Assembly (NCBI GenBank): GCA_964291475.2
Contig: OZ220071.1
Coordinates: forward strand, 1 to 64,000
DNA: 64,000 nt
DNA from: DAOUKH01 sp964291475
GTDB taxonomy: Bacteria > Chloroflexota > Dehalococcoidia > SHYB01
Reading direction: 5' to 3'
Part shown: positions 25,264 to 34,300 of the stretch, piece by piece
Numbering within the stretch: position 1 is the stretch's first letter
How the letters are laid out: every line of letters begins with the position of its first letter
Program-made: the position numbers and the translations under genes
Notes under the pieces: model-generated
Database searches by the model: none
What the model was told of the DNA's origin: nothing
What the model saw: only the letters and a program-made list of their open reading frames with translations

Positions 25264-26676
25264 ATGGCCGAAGTTGGGCCGGGCTACGACCTGCGGACGT
25301 ACGAGCCCCTGACGTTCCACGACGCCGCTCGGCGGTTTGAGAGCGGCGGCGACACTCCCCGCGACTTCCTTGAACGCTGCCTGGCGACCATCGCGGAGCG
25401 GGACCCGGTGGTCCAGGCCTTCGCGCACCTCAACCCGGACTTGGCCCGCGCCGCGGCGGACGCGAGCACGGCGCGCTGGGCCGCGGGCGAGCCGCTGTCC
25501 GCGATCGATGGCATGCCGGTAGGGATCAAGGACCTCCTCGAGACGAAGGACATGCCGACCGAGTACGGCTGCGAGGCGTTCCGCGGGAACTTCCCCAAGC
25601 GGGACAACCCGGCCGTCTGGGCCCTTCGGCAGGCGGGCGCGGTGGTCCTGGGGAAAACGGTCACGGCCGAGCTGGGGGGCTGGCACCCCGGACCGACGAC
25701 CAACCCGTTCGATCCACGGCGCACGCCCGGGGGTTCCTCGTCCGGTTCGGCCGCGGCGGTCGCGGCGCGGATGCTTCCGGCGGCGCTTGGCTCCCAGGTG
25801 GCCGGTTCGATCATCAGGCCCGCCGGCTTCTGCGGGAACGTCGCCCTCAAGCCGACGCAGGGCGGCATCAACCGCGGCGAGCGGCAGGCGACGAGCATGA
25901 GCACCCACGGCGTCCATGCGGGCTGCGTCGAGGATATGTGGCAGGTCGCCATCGAAATCGCGCGGCGCGTGGGAGGCGATCGCGGATGGCCCGGATTGAA
26001 CGGCCCTTCTACCACTCCCGCGCCACGCAAGCCGGAGCGGCTGATCGTCCTGGAGACTCAGGGCTGGCATGACTTGGACGAATCCAGCAAGGCGGGCTTC
26101 TCGTCGGTCCTCGATCAGTTGCGCGAGCTTGGGGTCCAATGCCTGGGCCGGCGGGACAACCCCTTGGTCGAGTCGCTGGAGCGGGCCATCGGCGATGCTC
26201 GCGACGTGTGCAACGCGATCACGGGCTGGGAAAACCGCTGGGCGACGCGGAACCTGGTCGATCAGCACCCGGACGGCGTCAGCGAGCGGGCAAAGGCCGT
26301 GCTTGCCCAGGCGGAGGCGATGTCGGTCGACGACTATCGGGCGGCGCTGCTCGCCCGCCGGGCCGCGCAAGACGCGCACGCGGCGCTCGCCGGGTCTGCC
26401 GACGCAATCATCACGCTCTCGTGTCCCGGGCCCGCTCACCTCTGGTCCGGCGATGAGCCGGGCGCTCCGCTCGTTCCGCTCCCAACGGGCGATCCGGTGT
26501 TCAACTTCCCAAGCTCGATGCTGTTCGCCCCGGCCGTGGGCATGCCGCTGATGAGCGTCGGCGGTATGCCCGTCGGCGTGCAGGTCTTCGGCCGGCCGCA
26601 CCAAGATGCCGAGATGGCGGGCATCGCCCGCTGGGTGCTCGGAGCCGTGGCGCCGGTCACCGTCGACAACTGCTGA
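25264..26676 (+). CDS. Amidase signature family enzyme
   Basis: The 470-residue hydrolase has the Ser-cisSer-Lys triad region of the amidase family: the catalytic Lys in MPVGIKDLLETKD, the cis-Ser in GGSSSGSAAAVAA and the nucleophile Ser in QVAGSIIRPAGFCG. The usual GTDTGGSIR segment is altered to GSQVAGSII. It hydrolyses amides of unknown type; a GatA role is unlikely because gatB and gatC are absent and the family motif differs. The ATG follows GGGAGGAGAG. It converges with higA. Confidence 0.88.
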   Translation: MAEVGPGYDLRTYEPLTFHDAARRFESGGDTPRDFLERCLATIAERDPVVQAFAHLNPDLARAAADASTARWAAGEPLSAIDGMPVGIKDLLETKDMPTEYGCEAFRGNFPKRDNPAVWALRQAGAVVLGKTVTAELGGWHPGPTTNPFDPRRTPGGSSSGSAAAVAARMLPAALGSQVAGSIIRPAGFCGNVALKPTQGGINRGERQATSMSTHGVHAGCVEDMWQVAIEIARRVGGDRGWPGLNGPSTTPAPRKPERLIVLETQGWHDLDESSKAGFSSVLDQLRELGVQCLGRRDNPLVESLERAIGDARDVCNAITGWENRWATRNLVDQHPDGVSERAKAVLAQAEAMSVDDYRAALLARRAAQDAHAALAGSADAIITLSCPGPAHLWSGDEPGAPLVPLPTGDPVFNFPSSMLFAPAVGMPLMSVGGMPVGVQVFGRPHQDAEMAGIARWVLGAVAPVTVDNC

Positions 26677-26706
26677 GCAGTCACCGCGAAGCATCGCGGG
26701 CGATTC

Positions 26707-27003
26707 CTACGCAGTGGGCAGGGGCTGGTAGCGCTCGACCCGTATCCTGTCTTCACCCTTGCGAGCTTGAGCCAGATCGTACGCAGTCTGACGGCTCAGC
26801 CAGAAATCAGCACTGGACCATCCGGCCTTCTCCAGGCGAATGGCCATGTCGGGCGAGATTGCCGCGTGACCGTTCAATAGCCGCGACAGCGTATGGCGGG
26901 CAACTCCGAGAACCTCCGCTGCCTCGGTCACGCTCAGGCCGAGAGGGTCCAAGCAGTTCTCTCTGACGCTGCGACCCGGATGGGGCGGATTCTTCATAGG
27001 CAT
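26707..27003 (-). CDS. higA: HigA-type antitoxin (XRE family)
   Basis: The product (98 residues from the ATG at 27003) starts MPMKNPPHPG, the family's usual opening, and carries a helix-turn-helix: LSVTEAAEVLGVARHTLSRLLNG. It would neutralise HigB and repress the shared promoter. GGAGAG precedes this ATG. An in-frame GTG at 27018 overlapping the higB stop is an alternative start. Toxin-first gene order is typical for higBA. Confidence 0.93.
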   Translation of the reverse strand: MPMKNPPHPGRSVRENCLDPLGLSVTEAAEVLGVARHTLSRLLNGHAAISPDMAIRLEKAGWSSADFWLSRQTAYDLAQARKGEDRIRVERYQPLPTA

Positions 27004-27017
27004 GGACTCTCTCCGCA

Positions 27018-27296
27018 CTAGTGGTAATCGACGAGATCAACGTCGTACACATCGCCGGCTTCGAACCTAAAGGTGATCCGCCAGTTGCCGGCAATCGAAA
27101 TGCTCCACAATCCTCTTCGGTCTCCTCTGAGTGGATGCAGTCTGTATCCTGGCAGATCGAGATCGCTCGGCTTGCCGGCAGCATCCAGGTCTGCCAAAGC
27201 GAGAGTGATCCGGTCCAATTGGTCGGCTGCTACCCTGCTGGGATCGTCTCGCTCATAGAGTCGCCTCAATCCTCGATGGCGAAACGAACGGATCAT
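27018..27296 (-). CDS. higB: HigB-type toxin (RelE superfamily)
   Basis: The 92-residue product starts MIRSFRHRGLRRLYERDD and ends WSISIAGNWRITFRFEAGDVYDVDLVDYH, the full HigB pattern. HigB cleaves mRNA on the ribosome. Its stop touches the start region of higA. Confidence 0.94.
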   Translation of the reverse strand: MIRSFRHRGLRRLYERDDPSRVAADQLDRITLALADLDAAGKPSDLDLPGYRLHPLRGDRRGLWSISIAGNWRITFRFEAGDVYDVDLVDYH

Positions 27297-27463
27297 GAAG
27301 TGATTGTACCGTGTGCCGGTATAGCTATCAACGCCAAGCCTGCCGCACGCTGACATCAGAACCCTCTCCGGCCCGCTTGGTGCCGGGGTCGCTCGCCGGG
27401 AGCGGGAGCCTGCGCTAGAGTAGGGCGGGCTGTTGGACTGAAGCCCCGCCCCCCGCGACGCAC

Positions 27464-29239
27464 ATGACTACGACCTCCGCCTCCTTGACGCCCCAGTACG
27501 AGCCTGACGAGAGCCCTCCGCGCCTGGAGGCACTGGGGCTGGGCGTCCAATCGGCGCTGCTCGTCGTTGCTCCCATAGCGCTCTTCCCGATCGTCCTGAT
27601 CAACGCCGTTGACGGCTCCGAGGCAAGCGTGGCGTGGGCCGTCTTCGCAATGTTGGTCGTCAATGGGGCGGTCACCATCCTCCAGTCATTCCGCATCGGT
27701 CCAATTGGGTCCGGAATGCTGGTCATTCCCTACCCCTCCCCCACGGCAATCCCGTTCTGCATCATCGCGCTGGAAGAGGGCGGGGCGGCGACCTTGGCGG
27801 CGTTGATCGTGACCTCAAGTCTCTTTCAACTCGTGCTCTCGATCCGGATGTCCCTGATCAGGCGGCTCGTCACGCCGGCGATGAGCGGCGCCATCCTGCT
27901 GTTGCTCATCATCACGATCATCCCGGTCCTCTTCCGCAGCCTGAACGACGTGCCTGACGACGCGCCGGCGGGGGCCGGGGAGCTCTGCATCCTGGTCACC
28001 TTCGTCATCATCGTCGGCTTGCTGCTCCGGGGTTCGGGGGCGTGGCGAGTGTGGTCATCCCTCATTGGGATAGCGGCCGGCTCCGTGGTGGGCATGGCGT
28101 TCGGAATCTACGACTTCGGACCGGTGCGTGAGGCCGCCGTAGCGGGTCTGCCGGTCGAAGGGTGGGAAGGCCTGGGGTTCAGATTCGGCCCGGCCTACTG
28201 GTCGCTCCTCCCGGCGTTCTTGTTCCTCGGGCTGATTACGGTCCTCCAGGGAAGCTCCATCGCGCTCTCGATACAACGGGTCTCCTGGCGCAAATCGAGG
28301 GCGATGGACTACCGGCGGGTGCAGGGACTGTCGGTCGGCACGGCTCTCGGAAGCGTGCTGGCCGGACTCGCGGCCGTGATGCCCCTCGGCACAAGTCCAA
28401 GGGGGACCGTCTTCGCCCAACAGACCAACTGCGCCTCCCGCTACATCGGCGTCATCACCGGCGTCGTTCTCATCGCGGCCGCATTCTTCCCAAAGTCGTG
28501 GGGCCTGCTGATCGGCATGCCTGCGCCGGTCACCGCCATCTTCGTCATCGTCATGGTCAGTCCCCTCATGGTCGAGGGCATGAAGATGATCGCCCAGGAG
28601 GCCGCCGACTACCGTATGGCTTTGGCGATCGGGGCGGCCCTCCTCATAGGGACGGGAATGCAGACCGGGGTGGTGCCGCTTCCGATCGGCGACGTGTGGG
28701 AATCGGTCTTCCAGCGAGCGCTGACGTCGGGTGGGGTCGTTCTGGTCCTGCTGACCTTCTTCGCCGAATTCAACCGGCGAAAGCGCCGGCGCCTTCGGAC
28801 GGAGCTACGTGAGGATTCCCTTCCCGAAATCAACCAGTTCCTTGAGGACTTTTCGACCCGGCAAGGCTGGACGCCAAGGATGACGAACCGGCTCCACGCG
28901 GTGGCTGAGGAGACGCTGCTGCTCCTGTCGGAGGACCGCGGCGATGCAGGGGGCGGCGACGCGAAGCGGTTGCGCATCACCGCAAGCGGCGACGGGCCGA
29001 CGGCGGAGCTCGAGTTCGTGAGTGCGACGGGCAGCCCCGAGAATCTCGAAGACCGGATCAGTCTGCTGACCAACGCGGGGCCGGAGGCGGAGACGGCGGA
29101 GCTGGGCAACTTCGAGGATGCCGCGGGGCGGGACGCCTCCCTACGGCTGCTGCGGCACTACGCCGCCTCCGTCACCCACCTCCAGTACCACGACATCGAG
29201 GTGATCGAAGTCCGTGTCGCATCGCCGGCCCGCGAGTAG
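27464..29239 (+). CDS. SLC23 nucleobase:cation symporter-like permease with a C-terminal cytosolic domain
   Basis: Residues about 20-445 form a permease of the xanthine/uracil/ascorbate (NAT/NCS2) type with about a dozen hydrophobic segments, the PYPSPTAIPF region and the substrate-binding FAQQTNCASRYIG segment followed by FFPKSWGLLIGMPAPV. After a very basic linker (NRRKRRRLR) come about 135 more residues. They begin LPEINQFLEDFSTRQGWTPRMTNRLHAVAEETLLLL, which resembles the N-box helix of RsbW/histidine-kinase-like ATPases. The whole is 591 residues, longer than the usual 430-480. Substrate is not determinable. Confidence 0.82.
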   Translation: MTTTSASLTPQYEPDESPPRLEALGLGVQSALLVVAPIALFPIVLINAVDGSEASVAWAVFAMLVVNGAVTILQSFRIGPIGSGMLVIPYPSPTAIPFCIIALEEGGAATLAALIVTSSLFQLVLSIRMSLIRRLVTPAMSGAILLLLIITIIPVLFRSLNDVPDDAPAGAGELCILVTFVIIVGLLLRGSGAWRVWSSLIGIAAGSVVGMAFGIYDFGPVREAAVAGLPVEGWEGLGFRFGPAYWSLLPAFLFLGLITVLQGSSIALSIQRVSWRKSRAMDYRRVQGLSVGTALGSVLAGLAAVMPLGTSPRGTVFAQQTNCASRYIGVITGVVLIAAAFFPKSWGLLIGMPAPVTAIFVIVMVSPLMVEGMKMIAQEAADYRMALAIGAALLIGTGMQTGVVPLPIGDVWESVFQRALTSGGVVLVLLTFFAEFNRRKRRRLRTELREDSLPEINQFLEDFSTRQGWTPRMTNRLHAVAEETLLLLSEDRGDAGGGDAKRLRITASGDGPTAELEFVSATGSPENLEDRISLLTNAGPEAETAELGNFEDAAGRDASLRLLRHYAASVTHLQYHDIEVIEVRVASPARE

Positions 29240-29263
29240 CGCCGGCCTGGAGTCCGCCCGGCC

Positions 29264-30175
29264 CTAGCGAACGCCGATCGCCTCGAGGAACTCCAGCGTG
29301 GCCGCCGCGCACTGCTCGGGTTGCTCGACCTGCAGGAAGTGGGTCGCCTCGGGCAGGAAATCGTAGTCCACCGTCAGTATGTCGGACAGGTCCAGGCTCG
29401 GAAGGTAAGAGAACGGCAGGGTGGGGTCCGCGCCGAGGGCCTTCACCGGGCAGTCCAGCGAATCGAAGTCCACCGCGGCCGCATAGACTCTCCCGTAGCC
29501 CATCAGTTGCGCTTCGTATTCGGGCGGACAGCGCAGCACATAGCCATTTCCGTCGTCCGATTCGCGCATCGTCGTGCGGGCCAAGAGGTCGCACGCCCCC
29601 GGAACGAAGCGTTGGAAGGCGGGCAGCAACGGAAGGACCCCGGCGAATTGCTCGACGCTGCGGAACTTGGCGGTCCGGCTGCGCGCCGTCGAGGCGGCAC
29701 GTATGGTCGCCTCTTCGAATGTTTGCAGGTCGTGGCCCTCCTTGGCGACGGGAGGGTCGAAGAGCATCAGGCCGGCGAACCGCCCGCCCCGGATGGGCGA
29801 CAAGAGCGATACTAGCGCGGAAACCGAGTGGAACACCCCCACCTGCGTCTTCTCTCCGTAATGCCGGTCGATGGCCTCGAGGATGGCGTCGTGGTCGGCT
29901 ATCAGGGTTGGCACAGTGTGGTGACTGAGGGAACTGACCGAGTTCCATCCGTGGTTTCTGAGGTCGTAGACGATGAGGTCGAACTCGTCGGCAAGCAACG
30001 ACCAGAACGGGTAGTAGAGGTCAATCGCCAGCCCGTTGCCGTGGCTCAGAATCAGTCTTGGGCCGGCGGGGTTGCCATGCTGCCGCAAGAGAATCCGCGT
30101 CTCCGCGTCCACCTGGACTTCGTGGACTGAAACGGGTTCCGGCAGCTCCCAGACCGTATTTTCGCGATCAGCCAA
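29264..30175 (-). CDS. Alpha/beta hydrolase, candidate release enzyme of the PKS locus
   Basis: The 303-residue alpha/beta hydrolase has the oxyanion segment LSHGNGLAIDLYYP, a nucleophile elbow GVFHSVSAL (Ser in the usual place, although the flanking glycines are changed) and a terminal His in PEATHFLQVEQPEQ. It begins at a TTG 3 bp after the phosphopantetheinyl transferase gene, so it belongs to the same transcript as the ACP. A thioesterase-like role in releasing or editing the polyketide is inferred from position only. Confidence 0.75.
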   Translation of the reverse strand: MADRENTVWELPEPVSVHEVQVDAETRILLRQHGNPAGPRLILSHGNGLAIDLYYPFWSLLADEFDLIVYDLRNHGWNSVSSLSHHTVPTLIADHDAILEAIDRHYGEKTQVGVFHSVSALVSLLSPIRGGRFAGLMLFDPPVAKEGHDLQTFEEATIRAASTARSRTAKFRSVEQFAGVLPLLPAFQRFVPGACDLLARTTMRESDDGNGYVLRCPPEYEAQLMGYGRVYAAAVDFDSLDCPVKALGADPTLPFSYLPSLDLSDILTVDYDFLPEATHFLQVEQPEQCAAATLEFLEAIGVR

Positions 30176-30178
30176 TCT

Positions 30179-30964
30179 TCAGGCCCCGCCTTCGGGATGT
30201 TCGGCTTCCGGATTGCCGGTTGGTGAGGAGCATGGCGCAAGCTCGTAGGCCAGGGCCGCCTCGAACCGCTCGTTGCCGATGTAGCTCAGACTCCAGGCCA
30301 CCGAGGGGAGATCAGGGAGCCTGAAGATAACCGTCTCATTGCCCTCACGGAGCTCCGGCGGCATTTGGAATTTGGAGATATCGGTGGAAAAGCCCGTACC
30401 CAGCGCTTTGATCAAGGCTTCCTTGCACGTCCAGATGCGGTAGAAGAGGCGCAGCCTTTCGATTCCGCGCAGGGAGTCCAGTTGGGCCCGTTCATCCCGT
30501 CCCATCACCATCTCTATGAGCCCGTCGAGGTTCCGCTTATCGACGGGCTCTTCGACGTCTATGCCAAGCCGGCCCTCCGCGGCGAGGGCGATGAGGCCGT
30601 GATTTCCGCTGTGACTGACGTTGAAGCTCACCGGGGCCTTCGCGCCCTCCAGCAGGGCGAAAGGCTTCTCGTACTCGGATAGGGCGAACGACAGCTGTTC
30701 GTTCCGGCAAGCAAGGCGGCCGCAGAGCATGGCGCGGAGCGCGGCTCTGCAGAGGGAAAAGCGGCGCCGGGGCCCCGGAAGGTACTTTCGCCAGACGGAG
30801 CGTTCTTCCCGGTCGAGCCAGCCGAAAGCCTCGCTTTCGCGAGCCGGATCGGGTCGCACGTCGACAAGGAAGACCGCAACGCCGCCGGCGCTCGTGTAGG
30901 CGCTCCACCACGGACTGAAAGGAGTCGCGGAAGTGCCGAAAGAACTCTCCGCGACCGACTTCAA
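30179..30964 (-). CDS. Sfp-type 4'-phosphopantetheinyl transferase
   Basis: The 261-residue product converts apo- to holo-carrier proteins using coenzyme A. It has the Sfp-type motifs: PVSFNVSHSGNHGLIAL, LGIDVEEP with the metal-binding Asp and Glu, and FYRIWTCKEALIKALGTGF with the conserved W/KE/K. The size matches Sfp-type enzymes of secondary metabolism. It lies 52 bp after the ACP gene and downstream of the PKS, whose carrier domains it probably serves. The start codon is TTG at 30964. Confidence 0.93.
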   Translation of the reverse strand: MKSVAESSFGTSATPFSPWWSAYTSAGGVAVFLVDVRPDPARESEAFGWLDREERSVWRKYLPGPRRRFSLCRAALRAMLCGRLACRNEQLSFALSEYEKPFALLEGAKAPVSFNVSHSGNHGLIALAAEGRLGIDVEEPVDKRNLDGLIEMVMGRDERAQLDSLRGIERLRLFYRIWTCKEALIKALGTGFSTDISKFQMPPELREGNETVIFRLPDLPSVAWSLSYIGNERFEAALAYELAPCSSPTGNPEAEHPEGGA

Positions 30965-31016
30965 TGCCCGGCCCCTAAGAGAGACTATTCCCGCCGACGG
31001 GCTGCGTCGCCGGAGA

Positions 31017-31259
31017 CTACCCGCGGGAGTCCAGGAATTCTACCAGCTCTCCCATCGTGGTGAACTTGGCGCAGTCGTCCGGAGTGAAGTTGACGCCGAA
31101 TTCGTCGCCCACAAGCTTGGTGAAAGCGACAAAGTCCACAGAGGATACGCCGGCATCCCTGAGGCTGCTGTTCAAGTCCAAAGGCCGCCCAATCGGCCGG
31201 CCATCGATCTCGAGGTTCTCGTCAACGAGTTTTCTGATTCGTTCTTCGGTGGTTGCCAA
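31017..31259 (-). CDS. Free-standing acyl carrier protein
   Basis: The 80-residue acidic protein has the four-helix carrier pattern with SLRDAGVSSVDFVAFTKLV around the phosphopantetheine Ser; the usual DSL reads SSV here. Since the PKS polypeptide ends without a carrier domain in its second module, this ACP is the obvious candidate to serve that module in trans. TTG start at 31259 with AAAGGAG upstream. Confidence 0.88.
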   Translation of the reverse strand: MATTEERIRKLVDENLEIDGRPIGRPLDLNSSLRDAGVSSVDFVAFTKLVGDEFGVNFTPDDCAKFTTMGELVEFLDSRG

Positions 31260-31312
31260 GGGTGAGTCTCCTTTGTTCTACGGTGCATATTCCTAGCCAA
31301 AAAAGCGTGTCC

Positions 31313-31341
31313 ATGCTAGCAAGGCCCCTAGGGGTAGTCAA
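31313..31341 (-). promoter_or_regulatory. Promoter of the ACP-PPTase-hydrolase unit
   Basis: The minus strand carries TTGACT (31336-31341) and TAGCAT (31313-31318) at exactly 17 bp, 54 bp before the ACP start. It lies between the PKS stop and the ACP, so the accessory genes can be expressed apart from the PKS. A CCCCTAGGGG palindrome sits in the spacer. Confidence 0.6.
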
Positions 31342-31395
31342 CCGAGCCGGCCGGACTCCCACCCCTGGCCAGGGCTCGCGCGTTGGTCAATGACC

Positions 31396-34300
31396 CTACG
31401 GACCCCCACGCCGGCGCGCTTGCACCCAGAAGCGCCGCCGCTGGAATGGATAGCCCGGAATCGCGATCCGGCGGCGCTCCTCACCGGCGAAGAGGCCGCT
31501 AAAGGAAATCCGCGCTCCGGCCTCGTATGCGGCGGACACCGCCCGCAGGAAGCGCTCCTCGACGCCTTCGGGCGGCGCTTCCATCGCGCCCAACCCGGTT
31601 TGCGGACCCACCTCGACAACAACGTCCGCACCGAGGGACGCCAGCGCCTTCGTGAACGTTTGGGAGCCCGCCGCCTCGTCGGTCACCTGCCGCCAGTGGA
31701 CATCGTCGAGCTCGGCACTTGCCTTCACCGCTCGCCCGGTTACCGAGCTGGTCAGAGTCAGGGCGGGCTCGGCCATGGCAATGGGCGGCACGTCCGCTTC
31801 CGCACCGGTCAAGGAGATGGCCAGGCGGAGGCCGTCCTCCAAGCCGAACACGCCGGCGGCCTGGGCCGCGGCGATCTCCCCAACCCCAAGTCCCACCACT
31901 TCGTTGGGCCTGAGTCCGACACTCTCCCACAGGGCGGTGTGCGCGGCCTCCAGAGCATAGGTGGCCGCCCGCGCCCACTCTTCGTCGCTCAGATCTCCCC
32001 TCGCTTCAGGTCGGCCGAAAATCACGTCCAGCAAGGACGTGGCCCGCTCCTCCCGCATTACCCGGTCGCAGCGGTCAAGGACCGCCCGCACGACCGGCTC
32101 GGTCCGGTACAGAGCTTCACCCATGCCCGCCCACCGGCCGGCCTGTCCGGCGTACGCAAAGGCTATCCTGGCCGAGGCGGGCGGCTCTTCGGCATCGGGC
32201 TCCTGTACAGAGTCGGCGAGCTTCTTCAGCGCTGCCTCGAGCTCCGCGGCATCCCGGAACACCAGCCCGGCCCGATGGGCGAAGTGACTCCGCCCCACGC
32301 CCGCCGTCCAGGCCATGTCCGCAAGCAGCTGTTCCGCCGTGGCTTCGCCGGCAAGATCTTCCCGCCGATCGCTCAGCCAGGTGAGGTAGCGCCCGGCCAG
32401 GTCGCGGAGGGCGTCGTGCGATTTCCCGGACAGGGGCAAGAGCCTGTACGTCCGCCCAGAGGAAGCCTCGACGGGGGTTGGGACGTCCTCGGATGGAGTG
32501 CGCGGTGAGACTTCCACAGGTCGCGGCGGACCGTCCGGCCAGGCCGTCCCGCCGTCGGATGGCCTTGCATATCCCTCCAGCACGACGTGAGCGTTGGTGC
32601 CGGAAAGGCCGAAGGCGTTGATCGCGGACAATTGCGGCTTGCCGGGATGGACGGGCCATTCGGTCGCCTCGGAGGTCACCCGTATCGGCATCCGGTCCCA
32701 GTCGAAGTTCGGATTCGGTTCCTTGAAGCGCAGGTGAGCCGGAATCACGCCTCGATGCATCGCCATGACGGCCTTCATCATGCTGGCCATCCCGGCCGCC
32801 CATTCGGCGTGACCGATATTGGTCTTCACCGATCCCACGAGCAGCGGACGGTCCGCCTCCCTGCCGCGGCCATAGACGGAGGCGACGGCGCGCAGCTCGA
32901 TGGAGTCTCCCAGGTCCGTGCCCGTCCCGTGGGCCTCGAGGTAGTCAACCTCCGACGGCGCAACGCCGGCGCGGTCGAGGGCCTCCTCGATGAGCCGCTC
33001 CTGTGCCGGTCCGTTGGGTACCGGGAGGCCGGCGCTGGCCCCGTTCTGGTTCACCGCCGTTCCCCTTACCAGTCCCCAGATCCTGTCCCCGTCGGCCTCC
33101 GCCTCGCTGAGCCGCTTCAGCACCATGACGCCGCACCCTTCGCTGCGGACGAAACCGTCGGCGGACGAGTCGAAGGCATTGCACGCACCGGCGGTGGACA
33201 GCATCCCCATCTCGTTGTGGAAACGCACGATCGGAAGAGACAGCGTGGCGTTCACACCTCCGGCAAGGGCCAGGCTTACCTCCCCGCGCCTCAAGGCCTC
33301 GACCGCTTGATGAACAGCCGCCAAGGAGGATGCGCAGGCCACGTCCACCGGCATCGCCGGTCCTTCCAAGCCCAGAACGAAGGCGATCCTGCCGGCTCCA
33401 ATGCTCCCGGAGGTGCCGAAGTAGAGGTCCTCCTGCCCCTGGGCCGCAATCACATCGCGGTATTCGCTCCCCCCGATTCCGGCGTAGACGCCGGTGCGGC
33501 TGCCCCGGAGCGAGTCGGGGTCGATGCCCGCATCTTCCAAGGCCTGCCAGGTGGTCTCCAGCAGCATCCGATGCTGGGGGTCCATCATCCGCGCCTCGAG
33601 GGGCGATATACGGAAGAACCTGTTGTCGAACAGGTCGATGCCCTCCAGGAAACCGCCCAATCTGTAGAGGACATCAGCGGCATCCGGGTCTCCGGTCACA
33701 CCCGCCCAGGGCCCCTCGTCCCTTCGTCCATCGGTAATCGCATCCTTGCCGGCTTCCAGCAGGTCCCAGAACGACGCCACGTCCGGCGCCCCTGGGAACC
33801 GGCCCGCCATACCCACAATGGCTATCGGCTCGACTTCCAACGCCGCGTCAACCCGCGGCTTCCTTGGGACAGGCTCCTCGACCACCCGAGGCTCTTCCGA
33901 CCCCAAGACCCCGCTCAGCTCAGCCGCCAAGTGGTCGGCCAGGGCGGCGACGTTGGGGAAGTCGAACACCGCCGTATTCGATACGACGTACTCGCCGGAG
34001 AGGGCGCGGTTCAGCCGGTTTCGCAGTTCCACCGACATCAGGGAGTCCATCCCAAGGTCGAAGAAGCCAACCGTGGCCGCCGGAGCGGTCGGCAGGCGCA
34101 GCACCGCGCGAATCTCGTCCTGAAGGAAGGAGACAAGTACCGGCTCCCAATCCGCGGCCGGTCGTTGCCGTAACTGGGAGAGGAGATCGGCATCACCGCC
34201 GGTGGCGCCGTCGTCGACTTCCGAATCATCGGCGACCAATTCGCCCAGGAAGGGAATCTCCCCTTCGAAGTTCTCGGCGAGGACCGGCCAGTCGACCGCC

